From: Jonesiaceae bacterium BS-20
GTDB taxonomy: Bacteria > Actinomycetota > Actinomycetes > Actinomycetales > Cellulomonadaceae
NCBI GenBank assembly: GCA_039995105.1
Contig: CP146203.1
Span: 1,488,001 to 1,552,000, forward strand
Length of the DNA: 64,000 nt
Direction of reading: 5' to 3'
Part shown: in pieces, positions 44,514 to 52,478 of the stretch
Layout of the letters: every line of letters begins with the position of its first letter
Numbering within the stretch: the stretch's first letter is position 1
Position numbers and translations under genes: made by a program
Notes under the pieces: generated by a model
The model's input: only the letters and a program-made list of their open reading frames with translations
The model's database searches: none
Told to the model about the DNA's origin: nothing

Positions 44514-45011
44514 CTAGTTTTCCTCAGGTTGTGGCAGCAGGTCGTTGGTAATGTCCTTGAGCAGGTGTGGCAGGTCAGCCAGGGTGATGTTGCCCTGTTC
44601 TGCATGGCCTACTAGGTGGTCAAAGATTGTGGACGCCAGGTCGTGGGCGGTTAAGTCCAGTTCGAGTGGCTCATGTTTGATGAGGTCACGTATGGCGGTG
44701 TGCACGGTGTTGACGTGGGTGCTGAACTCTTCCTTTTGTAACCCAAATCGTGCAGTGCCGATTGTGGCTCCAGGAGCCCCTGGCAGTGTGTCTGGGTTGT
44801 ACAGGACAGTCACCGGTAGCCGCACGGCGCCGGTCGGTTCCACACCATCCAAGAGGTACCAATGGTCGCCGAACTTATGGAACATCTTGGGTTCAATGAC
44901 CGCACCATCGGGGGTGGTGGAAGGGTTTGGGAGTCCGTCTTTCCCTTCCACAATGAAAGTGCCGGTTGGTAGGGCGTTGAGTTGCGTACGTCTGGTTAGT
45001 ACTTCAGCCAT
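44514..45011 (-). CDS. Unknown protein, paralogue of the 47,153 gene
   Basis: A protein of 165 residues. ATG 45,011 follows AAGGAGCATC, a clear ribosome binding site, so the longer frame to 45,149 is rejected. TQLNALPTGTFIVEG...HWYLLDG...AVRLPVTVLYNPD aligns with TQLQLGALPAGSVILG...HWYKAG...TVALPAVLLHNPQ of the protein at 47,153. The C-terminal half is helical (LTAHDLASTIFDHLVGHAEQ). It is downstream of the 45,043 gene, and the pair repeats as 47,582 and 47,153. Function unknown. Confidence 0.65.
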   Translation of the reverse strand: MAEVLTRRTQLNALPTGTFIVEGKDGLPNPSTTPDGAVIEPKMFHKFGDHWYLLDGVEPTGAVRLPVTVLYNPDTLPGAPGATIGTARFGLQKEEFSTHVNTVHTAIRDLIKHEPLELDLTAHDLASTIFDHLVGHAEQGNITLADLPHLLKDITNDLLPQPEEN

Positions 45012-45042
45012 GATGCTCCTTGGTTTGGTGTGAATACTTTGT

Positions 45043-45765
45043 TCAAGCGGATGGGAGGGCCCGGATTTGGTCAGCAATGTGCTGGCGCGGGGTCTTGCCG
45101 GCAGGAAGGTACCCGTCGCCAGTTGCAACTTCTTGGGCAATTTGTTCACGAGCGTGAACCATGATCAACGGCAAGGCTTCACTTAAAGCGGTATTAGCTT
45201 CTTCAACGGCACCGTCGCAATGAGTACCGTCAGTGAACCCGTGATCTTGATGTTCAAGGCATCGGAATGTTTCGTCCTCGTCACGGAAGCACCCGTGCTG
45301 CTTCATGATGGAACTTGCTGCCGCGTGTAGAGCTGCCTGCGGCACTGGGCCTGCTGGGACGAGGGTGGAATCCTCACTTTGACGCTGATCAGTGGTTCGT
45401 GGCGCGGTTTCTACGACCTCGATACCTGCACCTCGAGCCCACCGCTCTAACCTGGGCAGGCCCCCAATAAGGATTTCTGCCTTCATGACTTCCACGACCG
45501 TTAGTGACCAGATTCTGGTCATCATGTCCTGGGCCCGATTTACCCTGCAGTACACAGGAGACACATCTATGGAACGTTCAAAGTGCATGGTGATTCCACT
45601 GAAATGCAGTTTAAGGTCGAACGGCAGCTCGTCATCCACATCAAGGGTGAGGTGCGCGTTTTCATCTGGGATGAATTGGGTGGTTAAGGTGGCCGATAGG
45701 AACTCTGGCATCCCTTCCTCAGCTGCGGGGAGGGACGGGTTGGTTTTCGACTTGAGTGCTGTCAT
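45043..45765 (-). CDS. Unknown protein, paralogue of the 47,582 gene
   Basis: A protein of 240 residues starting MTALKSKTNPSLPAAEEGMP, 8 nt after a motif copy. The block LPFDLKLHFSGITMHFERSI...GGLPRLERWARGAGIEV aligns with APFELKVDFVRGFTVEIHRD...GGLPALESWALERGIDV of the protein at 47,582. It also has a unique C-terminal half with His/Cys residues (HGCFRDEDETFRCLEHQDHG, then HCDGAVEEA). Family unknown. It is the first gene of a small operon with 44,514 and 44,007. Confidence 0.65.
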   Translation of the reverse strand: MTALKSKTNPSLPAAEEGMPEFLSATLTTQFIPDENAHLTLDVDDELPFDLKLHFSGITMHFERSIDVSPVYCRVNRAQDMMTRIWSLTVVEVMKAEILIGGLPRLERWARGAGIEVVETAPRTTDQRQSEDSTLVPAGPVPQAALHAAASSIMKQHGCFRDEDETFRCLEHQDHGFTDGTHCDGAVEEANTALSEALPLIMVHAREQIAQEVATGDGYLPAGKTPRQHIADQIRALPSA

Positions 45766-45773
45766 GTACTGCT

Positions 45774-45784
45774 TATGTGCGGCA
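45774..45784 (-). promoter_or_regulatory. Start-associated motif TGCCGCACATA
   Basis: Exact copy, 8 nt before the ATG at 45,765. Confidence 0.75.
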
Positions 45785-45844
45785 TTACAAAGAAAGGTCA
45801 GACATCGGTTGCCCAGTGTCTGACCTGCCTATGTGGTTGAGCAG

Positions 45845-46624
45845 TTAGCTTGCACCCCAGCCGTGAATAACCCAGCCGCCGAGCTCTGTACCCATTTCAG
45901 CTGGAGTGAGTACCTTGCGCGTACTTACCGAGAATGTTGCCTGCACCAGATTGCGCACTGTTGCCTTTGCGGACAGGAGTGCTTTACCACTGCTACGGCG
46001 GGTGATCGCGATGACTTCAAAGCTGCTCTCCCCCGTGATGGGGCAACTGTAGGTCAGTTCTTGGCGTGCTGCGGCATCTAGTGCGGCACGCGCTGCGGCC
46101 TGAGTGGGGTACCCTTTATCCCATTTTGGCATCATAGAGATGCGGGGACCCATGATGAAGTATAGGGTTTCAGTGGTTTCCCTGGGCACTGAAACGGTGA
46201 CGCGGGGGATAACTTCTTGGACATTGGTGCGGTGAAATTCGGTAATCTCTAAGTCTTTGCCGAACTTACCAGCTTTGCGAATCGCGGCCAGCAAACTTGT
46301 CTGGTCCTGCAGTTCTGATTCCTTAAGGTCCAACGTAACGTTCACGACTTGCACTGCGTCCCGCATGGCCTTGGTTTCTTTCAGGAACGGTATCGCTTCA
46401 CATTCACGTTTTGCCAAGGAGTCGTACCGGGACTCAGCGAGCCGAATCGCGTCATCAAGAGGCATGGGCTTGATGTTTAAGGCCTTAATTCCTTCGGTTG
46501 TGGAAATGCTCCCGTTGTAGCTGTCGTAACCGAACTCGTGCCTTGCCCCGTCAACTAGCATGTCGTAGGTGTCGCTTGCGCTTGCTGTTGTTGCAACCTG
46601 TTGACGGAAGTATTCTGCGCCCAT
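45845..46624 (-). CDS. Unknown protein of 259 residues
   Basis: The likely start is ATG 46,624 (MGAEYFRQQVATTASASDTY), with only AGGCAG nearby; a longer frame to 46,873 overlaps the Panacea gene and is rejected. A motif copy lies 56 nt upstream. The protein is soluble, with an alpha-beta N-terminal half (DMLVDGARHEFGYDSYNGSI) and a beta-rich C-terminal half ending LGGWVIHGWGAS. No family is recognised; proteins like this are common in mobile DNA. Confidence 0.6.
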   Translation of the reverse strand: MGAEYFRQQVATTASASDTYDMLVDGARHEFGYDSYNGSISTTEGIKALNIKPMPLDDAIRLAESRYDSLAKRECEAIPFLKETKAMRDAVQVVNVTLDLKESELQDQTSLLAAIRKAGKFGKDLEITEFHRTNVQEVIPRVTVSVPRETTETLYFIMGPRISMMPKWDKGYPTQAAARAALDAAARQELTYSCPITGESSFEVIAITRRSSGKALLSAKATVRNLVQATFSVSTRKVLTPAEMGTELGGWVIHGWGAS

Positions 46625-46679
46625 GAGTTCTGCCTGCCTGTTCGTGTTGAGGGGCCGTGTTGCCCCGTGCTCACAACAC

Positions 46680-47156
46680 TTATGTGCGGCATAAGCCAAG
46701 CGGGACGCAGTACGTTCTGTCCATCGCCATGTCCTTGGGGTCGATGAGTCTACGATCTGCTTGGAATGCTTTGTCCCAAGCGGAATCCTGTGCACACAGG
46801 AGCCGGGAGAGTTCCATGCCACTGCGGTCCCAGGTTGCTGCCCAAACCCGTGCGAACACTGTTGCAAGGCCATGATGCTTCGACAGGATCACCGCTTTGG
46901 GTTCCTCGCCGGCGTGGTGGGCAAGCTTAGTAATCGGCTGGTCTTTAAACCATGACCATTTCGTGTCCACTGAGAGTAAAGCAGGCCCGTACTTCCATGT
47001 TTCAAACTGTTCTGCGAATAGCTCGCCCCCGGTCTCTTTTGAAAATTCGGACGCCAAAAGGTACATGGTTCGCTGAAGCTTCAGCAGGTTAACTGGCACG
47101 GAAAAGTAATTTGCCTGCACCAGAACCGTGTTGGCTACATCCACTGGGGAAATCAA
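46680..47156 (-). CDS. Panacea-domain (DUF4065/SocA-like) protein
   Basis: A protein of 158 residues starting at TTG 47,156, overlapping the stop of the previous gene (TTGA). LLKLQRTMYLLASEFSKETG followed by GELFAEQFETWKYGPALLSV matches the Panacea domain pattern (KLQKLLYYA...AWKYGPV). That domain occurs in phage and plasmid proteins and as a broad antitoxin. Which role applies here is unclear, as no toxin is recognised beside it. Its last codons are the start-associated motif of the next gene. Confidence 0.72.
   Translation of the reverse strand: MISPVDVANTVLVQANYFSVPVNLLKLQRTMYLLASEFSKETGGELFAEQFETWKYGPALLSVDTKWSWFKDQPITKLAHHAGEEPKAVILSKHHGLATVFARVWAATWDRSGMELSRLLCAQDSAWDKAFQADRRLIDPKDMAMDRTYCVPLGLCRT
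46681..46691 (-). promoter_or_regulatory. Start-associated motif TGCCGCACATA overlapping a stop codon
   Basis: Exact copy. Read in the frame of the upstream Panacea gene it encodes Cys-Arg-Thr and the next base completes TAA, so the motif supplies the last three codons and most of the stop. Confidence 0.65.
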
Positions 47157-47551
47157 GGCAAGGCCTTAGGCTCGACAAATAGTTTGAGGGTACGCCCGTG
47201 GTCTTGCTCGCTCATTTGCGCTATCTCACCTTCGTTTAGGTGACGCACGAACCGGCCACCTCTGTGGTCGATTACTTCGATACGGTCAAAAGCGGTGAGG
47301 TGTGCTGTCGGTATCGATTGGTACGTACTGTCATCACAGCCGGGCCCTTGCGCCTGTGAGACGGGCGAGTCCTGACCTTGAGGGTTGTGTAGCAAGACTG
47401 CGGGCAACGCGACCGTAGTGGCGTGCTCTGCCTGTCCTGCCTTGTACCAATGTTGGTTGATCCGTTGGTACATGTCTGATGTTGGCCCAAGGATGACGCT
47501 ACCTGCTGGTAACGCACCTAACTGCAGCTGCGTGGTGATTATGGTGGTCAT
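47153..47551 (-). CDS. Unknown protein, paralogue of the 44,514 gene
   Basis: About 132 residues from ATG 47,551 (MTTIITTQLQLGALPAGSVI); an ATG three codons earlier is also possible, and neither has a strong ribosome binding site. It aligns with the N-terminal half of the 44,514 protein but lacks its helical tail. It ends instead in LTAFDRIEVIDHRGGRFVRH and EQDHGRTLKLFVEP. It is coupled to the Panacea gene by a 4-nt overlap. Confidence 0.6.
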   Translation of the reverse strand: MTTIITTQLQLGALPAGSVILGPTSDMYQRINQHWYKAGQAEHATTVALPAVLLHNPQGQDSPVSQAQGPGCDDSTYQSIPTAHLTAFDRIEVIDHRGGRFVRHLNEGEIAQMSEQDHGRTLKLFVEPKALP

Positions 47552-47581
47552 GGGGTGCATTTCTTGTTGTTGGGGTTCTGG

Positions 47582-48010
47582 CTATTGGGCGTTGGCTCCA
47601 ACAACTGGTTGGTCACGCCATACGTCGATACCGCGTTCAAGCGCCCATGACTCTAGTGCGGGCAGTCCGCCGTACAGTACTTGCGTGCATGCTGCTGAGA
47701 ACAGCGTCATTGTCCAGTCGCGTGCTGGTTCCTGCAGGGTTTTCAGTTCGCGTTCCGGTAAGGACAGGCCAGGGCCCCAACATTCTGGGATGATCATTTC
47801 GCCATCGCGATGGATTTCTACGGTGAATCCACGTACAAAATCTACCTTCAGTTCAAAGGGTGCCCTGATGATCTGGTAGCTGCGGTGCGGGTTGTTGGCC
47901 AGCAGCTCTAGGGGCTGAGTGCGCATTTTAATGCGCTCAACCGTTGGCATGCCTGTTGGGTATGGAGGTAGGAGTGGAACTGGACGTTGAATGCGAACTG
48001 CGGTGCTCAT
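47582..48010 (-). CDS. Unknown protein, paralogue of the 45,043 gene
   Basis: A protein of 142 residues starting MSTAVRIQRPVPLLPPYPTG, 8 nt after a motif copy. Residues about 65-135 align with about 45-120 of the 45,043 protein, including the GGLPALESWALERGIDV ending. The His/Cys-containing C-terminal half of that paralogue is missing. First gene of the set 47,582 - 47,153 - 46,680. Confidence 0.62.
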   Translation of the reverse strand: MSTAVRIQRPVPLLPPYPTGMPTVERIKMRTQPLELLANNPHRSYQIIRAPFELKVDFVRGFTVEIHRDGEMIIPECWGPGLSLPERELKTLQEPARDWTMTLFSAACTQVLYGGLPALESWALERGIDVWRDQPVVGANAQ

Positions 48011-48017
48011 GACCTTC

Positions 48018-48668
48018 CTATGTGCGGCAGCATTCGTGCATTTCAGATTCGAAATATTGCCAGGATGAAAGGGTCAGCTGGTCACCTGCAAAACCTGGTG
48101 TCCACCATGGGGCAAGTTCCATCATGGCTGGAACATTTGCGCTTGTCAGTACCGTGCCTGTGGTGCCGGTGGGCCCTTCACTAAAGGTTGCCAGCCAAAC
48201 CCCTGCGCTGGAGTACACCCGGTACGCGGTTGCGGCAGGTGGGGCGCTTTGAGGCCCGACTTCGACTGGTGTTTGGGCGTACAGTGCCGCGGACACGTCC
48301 CGGTTGGTGCGGCTCAGCAAGGTGACTAGGTTGTGACCAATGCGCAGTGGCTTCGAACTGTTCCCCGGGTGCAGTTCATGAAAAACCGCGTATACCAGCT
48401 TGCCGTGTTCCATTGTGGCTAGTTGCCGATCAACCTTTGAAGGCCAAAGGTGCACTGCTCTTGTTAAAGCCACTGCCCCAATGGAGGTGAGCACTAGCGT
48501 TCCCATCCAGTGCTCCCGGGTGATCACTGCAATGACGGTACCAATGACCCCAAGTAGAGCCCCTGCCGCTGAAGCCTTACGTGACCTGCCTGGGTTCTGG
48601 TGTAAGTTGGCCGGCACTTGAAGGGCCTGCGAGTCTGCACCTGATGTTCCTTGATTTGCCTGGTTCAT
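48018..48668 (-). CDS. Membrane protein of unknown function
   Basis: A protein of 216 residues with two adjacent spans (about 32-48, AAGALLGVIGTVIAVI, and about 55-75, MGTLVLTSIGAVALTRAVHL). A cytoplasmic or external alpha-beta domain follows (about 80-216). Its ATG overlaps the ligase stop (ATGA), so it is translated with ligA. The C-terminal Cys-Cys-Arg-Thr lies on the start-associated motif of the next gene. Family unknown. Confidence 0.62.
   Translation of the reverse strand: MNQANQGTSGADSQALQVPANLHQNPGRSRKASAAGALLGVIGTVIAVITREHWMGTLVLTSIGAVALTRAVHLWPSKVDRQLATMEHGKLVYAVFHELHPGNSSKPLRIGHNLVTLLSRTNRDVSAALYAQTPVEVGPQSAPPAATAYRVYSSAGVWLATFSEGPTGTTGTVLTSANVPAMMELAPWWTPGFAGDQLTLSSWQYFESEMHECCRT
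48019..48029 (-). promoter_or_regulatory. Start-associated motif TGCCGCACATA overlapping a stop codon
   Basis: Exact copy, 8 nt before the ATG at 48,010. In the upstream membrane-protein frame it reads Cys-Arg-Thr and leads into the TAG stop. Confidence 0.75.
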
Positions 48669-50668
48669 ACCAACATCCCCAAGAAGTCAGCTGGGGTGAC
48701 AATGGTGACGCCTAGGGCCTGCGCTTTAACATACTTGCTGGATGTGGACGGCTCAGACACGAGCAGGCTTGTGTTCGCTGACACGGAGCTTGATGACTTT
48801 CCACCATTGGCTTCGATAAGTTCAGCAACGGTTGTGCGAGTGTACCCAGGCACGGCGCCGCTAACGACAACGGTGAACCCTTGTAGAGGAAGTTCGTCCG
48901 CGTTAACGGTTTCACTTGAAGTGGTGAACCCTGACTGTTCTAGGGCGCCAAGAGTCCCATTGCTGTGCAGTTGGTCAAGACTCGTGCGGATGATTTCTGC
49001 TTTCTTCACAGCAATGCCTTCAACGGTTGCGAGCTGTTCAACGGTTGCTGCGCCCAGCAACGCGAGGCTGGGGAACGCTACGGCAAGCCTGCGGGACATG
49101 GTGCGCCCTGTTGCTCGTAGACCCATTGCGGTGATGACGCGTGCCCAAGGTGCGGTGCGTGCAGTATTTACTTCATCAACTATTTTGGTGGCAGTTTTTA
49201 CCCCGAGAATGCGCCCTTCGCTCAGGGTCAGTTTGCTCAAAGTATCGATAGTCATGGTGGTGAGTTGGGTGAAACTGGTGATACCAGTGTCAACTAATGC
49301 GTCAACAATCTCGGCCCCGATACCTTCAATGTCAAGGGCGTCCCGGGACACTGCGTATAGAAGCGATGCGTTAACGGACAGTGCCGGGTCGGTGGACCTC
49401 CATAGGAGGGTGGTCTTATCCCATGGGTTGCCGTTTGGGTCAGTAGCGGGCGCTTCCCATTTGACTGCGTCCGCTGGCCGGTCTGCAAGGTTCACGGCCT
49501 CGATGTAAGGGATGACGTCGTTTGCGCGCTTAATGGTGACGGTGTCACCAACACGGATGTCTCGTTCTTCCATCCAAGAAACGTTATGCCCGGTGGCGAA
49601 CGTAATGGTGGTGCCACCGACGAACACGGGTTCAACTTCTACGCGAATAGCTAGGCGCCCGGTGCGGCCCACGGTCGTGGTGATGTCAACGACTGTTGTG
49701 GTTGCCATTTCTGCTTCGTACTTGTAGGCGATAGCCCATCGTGGGGCTTTGGAGGTCATCCCTAGTGCATTACGGTCAGCGCTCCTGTCAGCTTTGATCA
49801 CAATGCCGTCAATGGGGTAACTAAGGGTGGGGCGCGCTTCTCCAAGCTCATGAATGGCCGTGTCAATTGCAATCCACTGGTCTTGGTTTGGGTTGATGAT
49901 TACTGGCCTGCCGGTTTGCACCCATGGGGCAAGGGACAGTGCAGTGGTAAACCCGAGGGATTGGAGCTGGCCGGCCCGGTAGTAGTGGCTGTCTAGGTTT
50001 AGGAGGTCTCCAGTGGCGTCATAGACCGCGAAGTCGAGCAGTCCACCAAAGGACAGGTCACCGCGACGGAGTACACCAGCTGCGGCGTTCCGTTGGTTTA
50101 CGAACGCAGGTTCGTTACGTTCTGCGCGCAGTTCGTTCGCTTGAAGGAAGGCCATACGTGTCATGTACACCTCGCCACGAACCTCAAGGAGACCTGGGCA
50201 CGCTGGAATAGTTCGAGGTAGGAAGCCAAGGGCAAGTGCGTTGCTGGTGATGTCTTCACCGGTGTGGCCGTCACCGCGGGTGGAGACTTGCGCCAAGGTG
50301 CCATTGTCGTACACAGCGCGGATTGCCAGCCCGTCCAGTTTTGGCTCTAGGACGAGTGGACCTTCAATGGTGGCAACGAATGCGTTCACTGTTGCAAGGG
50401 TTGTGGCCTTGTCGAGGGACCCCATCATGACTGGGTGGCTGACGTCCCCTGTTGCGGGTTGCCCGGCAGCTACGTTGTGCAGCAGGTCTTCAAACTCTCC
50501 TGCTTGGTGCGGGTTTTGTGCAACGTATGCTTCTACCTCTGCAATGCCTGCATCGTACTCGGCGTCTGTCATGAGTTCGGTGGAGCCGTGGTAGTAACTA
50601 GCCGCAGCGGCGCGCAGCTGATTGGCGAGGTTCGTGACACTGGGGTGGTTCAACAAGGTGACGGTCAT
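48665..50668 (-). CDS. ligA: NAD-dependent DNA ligase lacking zinc-finger cysteines
   Basis: A protein of 667 residues. It has domain Ia (LRAAAASYYHGSTELMTDAE) and the adenylation domain with the catalytic lysine in LEPKLDGLAIRAV (K110). The OB region contains TVGRTGRLAIRVEVEPVFVG, and the helix-hairpin-helix region contains SRDALDIEGIGAEIVDALVD. A C-terminal BRCT domain (about 590-667) follows. Where LigA normally has a Cys4 zinc finger this protein reads WEAPATDPNGNPWDKTTLLW and has no cysteines. AAGGAG precedes the ATG. The host should have its own ligase elsewhere, so this is probably an element-borne enzyme. Confidence 0.92.
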   Translation of the reverse strand: MTVTLLNHPSVTNLANQLRAAAASYYHGSTELMTDAEYDAGIAEVEAYVAQNPHQAGEFEDLLHNVAAGQPATGDVSHPVMMGSLDKATTLATVNAFVATIEGPLVLEPKLDGLAIRAVYDNGTLAQVSTRGDGHTGEDITSNALALGFLPRTIPACPGLLEVRGEVYMTRMAFLQANELRAERNEPAFVNQRNAAAGVLRRGDLSFGGLLDFAVYDATGDLLNLDSHYYRAGQLQSLGFTTALSLAPWVQTGRPVIINPNQDQWIAIDTAIHELGEARPTLSYPIDGIVIKADRSADRNALGMTSKAPRWAIAYKYEAEMATTTVVDITTTVGRTGRLAIRVEVEPVFVGGTTITFATGHNVSWMEERDIRVGDTVTIKRANDVIPYIEAVNLADRPADAVKWEAPATDPNGNPWDKTTLLWRSTDPALSVNASLLYAVSRDALDIEGIGAEIVDALVDTGITSFTQLTTMTIDTLSKLTLSEGRILGVKTATKIVDEVNTARTAPWARVITAMGLRATGRTMSRRLAVAFPSLALLGAATVEQLATVEGIAVKKAEIIRTSLDQLHSNGTLGALEQSGFTTSSETVNADELPLQGFTVVVSGAVPGYTRTTVAELIEANGGKSSSSVSANTSLLVSEPSTSSKYVKAQALGVTIVTPADFLGMLV

Positions 50669-50693
50669 GGGAAGGCTCCTTGGGCAAGGTTGG

Positions 50694-50710
50694 GTAAACC
50701 GTTTGTTTAC
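50694..50710. promoter_or_regulatory. Inverted repeat in the ligA leader
   Basis: GTAAAC and GTTTAC separated by 5 nt, just downstream of the motif copy and upstream of the ligA ribosome binding site. A possible operator. Confidence 0.35.
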
Positions 50711-50718
50711 ACTTCACC

Positions 50719-50729
50719 TATGTGCGGCA
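50719..50729 (-). promoter_or_regulatory. Start-associated motif TGCCGCACATA (ligA side)
   Basis: Exact copy facing ligA, 50 nt from its ATG. It is 34 nt away from and divergent to the copy that serves the YdjM-like gene. Here the mRNA would have a leader with its own ribosome binding site. Confidence 0.65.
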
Positions 50730-50763
50730 TTGTCGGTGTCTGCTGCCCCGTCCTCTTGCTAGA

Positions 50764-50774
50764 TGCCGCACATA
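50764..50774 (+). promoter_or_regulatory. Start-associated motif TGCCGCACATA (YdjM side)
   Basis: Exact copy on the plus strand, 8 nt before the ATG at 50,783. It shows that the motif follows gene direction, not strand. Confidence 0.75.
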
Positions 50775-50782
50775 CATTAGGC

Positions 50783-51565
50783 ATGATGGGAAAACACCAT
50801 GCAGTCAGCGGCGCAGCCGCTTGGATTGCAGTTACCGCAACCGGTCCACTTGCTTTGGGAAGTAATCCCTTGCCTCCATTGGCAGTCATTATTGGGGCCG
50901 GGGTGACGGCCGGAGCGGCACTTTTACCTGATGTAGATCAACACAACGGCACGATTGCTCACAGTGGCGGGCTGGTCACTAAGGCGGTTGCCTCGGTAGC
51001 TCAAGGAGCGTCCGGTGGGCACCGTCATGGACTGCATGGCATTTTGGCGATCGTTGGGTTTTATCTCGCGACCACTTGGTTGGCTGGTTTTTCCGGCGAC
51101 GTGCCATTCCTGGGGACCATTCCTATTGGTTCCGCTTTGCTGTTGCTGGCTTTGGTGGCTTTCGCGCTGAAGGCGTTGAAGTTGAGCAAGGGCGGCATCG
51201 TCAAGCTGTGGCTTTCAGCGTTTGCGCTCACTGTTGGTCTACTGGCGTTTGCCCCGGAACAACTTGAGTGGCTGCCACTGTCAGTCATGGTTGGTGTCGC
51301 TACTCACCTGGTGGGCGATTTTATTACCACGGGTGGACTACCTCTGTTTTGGCCTTGGGTTCCCAAGCCGCCCAAGGTGCTGCATGCCGTTCCGGTGATC
51401 AACCGAATTTGGCAGCCCAACGGGTACATGGCTGTGCCAGTACTGGGGAACACAGGTTCTGCTCGTGAGTGGGTGCTGTTTGTTGTCTTGAGCGGTTACA
51501 CACTTGCTGGCCTGTTAGGTGAAGGGGCACACCTTGTAGGCCAGTCCTTTAGTTGGTGGGGATAG
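50783..51565 (+). CDS. YdjM-like membrane protein (DUF457 metal-dependent hydrolase family)
   Basis: A protein of 260 residues from ATG 50,783 (MMGKHHAVSGAAAWIAVTAT); the motif 8 nt upstream rules out longer starts. It has the family's histidine and aspartate motifs (KHHAVSG, LLPDVDQHNGTIAHSGGL, GGHRHGLHG, THLVGDFITTGGLPLFWPW) and several membrane segments. Family members are inner-membrane proteins induced by DNA damage or linked to envelope work in various bacteria. The substrate is unknown. Divergent from ligA and followed by the RuvC-like gene. Confidence 0.85.
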   Translation: MMGKHHAVSGAAAWIAVTATGPLALGSNPLPPLAVIIGAGVTAGAALLPDVDQHNGTIAHSGGLVTKAVASVAQGASGGHRHGLHGILAIVGFYLATTWLAGFSGDVPFLGTIPIGSALLLLALVAFALKALKLSKGGIVKLWLSAFALTVGLLAFAPEQLEWLPLSVMVGVATHLVGDFITTGGLPLFWPWVPKPPKVLHAVPVINRIWQPNGYMAVPVLGNTGSAREWVLFVVLSGYTLAGLLGEGAHLVGQSFSWWG

Positions 51566-51605
51566 TTGCCCTACCTTCGATTGTCCCTGTTGAAAGGTTG
51601 ATGTC

Positions 51606-52301
51606 ATGAGAATTGTTGGGATTGACCCGTCGTTAAGGAACACCGGTGTTGCCATTATTGATAATGGTGCGCTTGTTGAACTCACTTCGATTCCTACGAA
51701 AAAGTTAACTGGTGAGATGCGTGTCCAATTCATTTTGGAGCACATTGAAAAGTTTGTGCAGGGCGCTGACATTATCGGAATTGAAGGGGTGTCTTATAAC
51801 AGTGTCAGTAGCCGGCTGAATGAGGTGTATGGGCTGTGGGGAATCTTGAATCACTACCTGTGGCAAAACTTCCGCTCTCCCGTGATTGTGACCCCTGCGA
51901 CGCGCGCTAAGTATGCGACGGGCAAGGGGAACGCTAGTAAGGATACGGTTATGGCCGCAGTTATTCGGCGGTACATGGATGAACGCATTACAGGCAATGA
52001 TGAAGCTGATGCGCTGGTCGTTGCAGCGATACTTTCCCGTTTAGCGGGGAGCCCGATTGAGGATTCTTTGCCTGCCACGCATTTGGCAGCCCTGGACAAG
52101 ATGGAACCGTTGGATGCGGTTTCCTTAGGCGCTAGTTTGACGTCTTCTGGGGCCATAACCGCTTCGCTGATAACTAGTGCTAGCGCTCCCCCGTCCCCCC
52201 AGGTTGCCGCTGCCCCAGCCGCGGCCTCTGTAGCTGTTGCTGAACGTCCAGTTGCGGCGCTGGCCCGGGAACGCTGCTTGGGGTGCGCTCGGTTCCACTG
52301 A
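51606..52301 (+). CDS. RuvC-like Holliday-junction resolvase family protein
   Basis: A protein of 231 residues with GAAAGG 10 nt before the ATG. MRIVGIDPSLRNTGVAII holds the first catalytic Asp of the RNase H fold. IIGIEGVSYNSVS supplies the Glu, and TGNDEADALVVAAI the terminal acidic residues. This is the pattern of phage and plasmid RuvC-type nucleases that resolve branched DNA. An Ala/Pro/Ser-rich tail of about 60 residues ends RCLGCARFH, with two cysteines. It may act with the helicase and ligase in element replication or recombination. Confidence 0.82.
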   Translation: MRIVGIDPSLRNTGVAIIDNGALVELTSIPTKKLTGEMRVQFILEHIEKFVQGADIIGIEGVSYNSVSSRLNEVYGLWGILNHYLWQNFRSPVIVTPATRAKYATGKGNASKDTVMAAVIRRYMDERITGNDEADALVVAAILSRLAGSPIEDSLPATHLAALDKMEPLDAVSLGASLTSSGAITASLITSASAPPSPQVAAAPAAASVAVAERPVAALARERCLGCARFH

Positions 52302-52394
52302 CGCTCTGCTTGCAGCTCACGCACCGGTCTCACTACGAGCCGGTGCGTTTGCCATTTCCAGGGATGGTTTGCGCTCGGTGTGCGATCTGACTTG

Positions 52395-52435
52395 ACGAGA
52401 ACGTTTGTGACTGTATTAGTAACAAACGTTTTCGT
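52395..52435. promoter_or_regulatory. Inverted-repeat operator upstream of abiEi
   Basis: ACGAGAACGTTTGT (52,395-52,408) and the arm ACAAACGTTTTCGT (52,422-52,435) are complementary except for one position. AbiEi antitoxins are known to bind inverted repeats in their own promoter; TACGAT at 52,440-52,445 could be the -10. The rest of 52,302-52,478 has no gene. Confidence 0.7.
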
Positions 52436-52478
52436 AGTCTACGATGTTATCAACGATAGCGAACCTTAAGGTGGTGCA

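Noticed and set aside
50435-50782. Upstream extension of the YdjM-like gene
   Set aside because: It runs through ligA on the other strand; the motif at 50,764 and ATG at 50,783 define the start.
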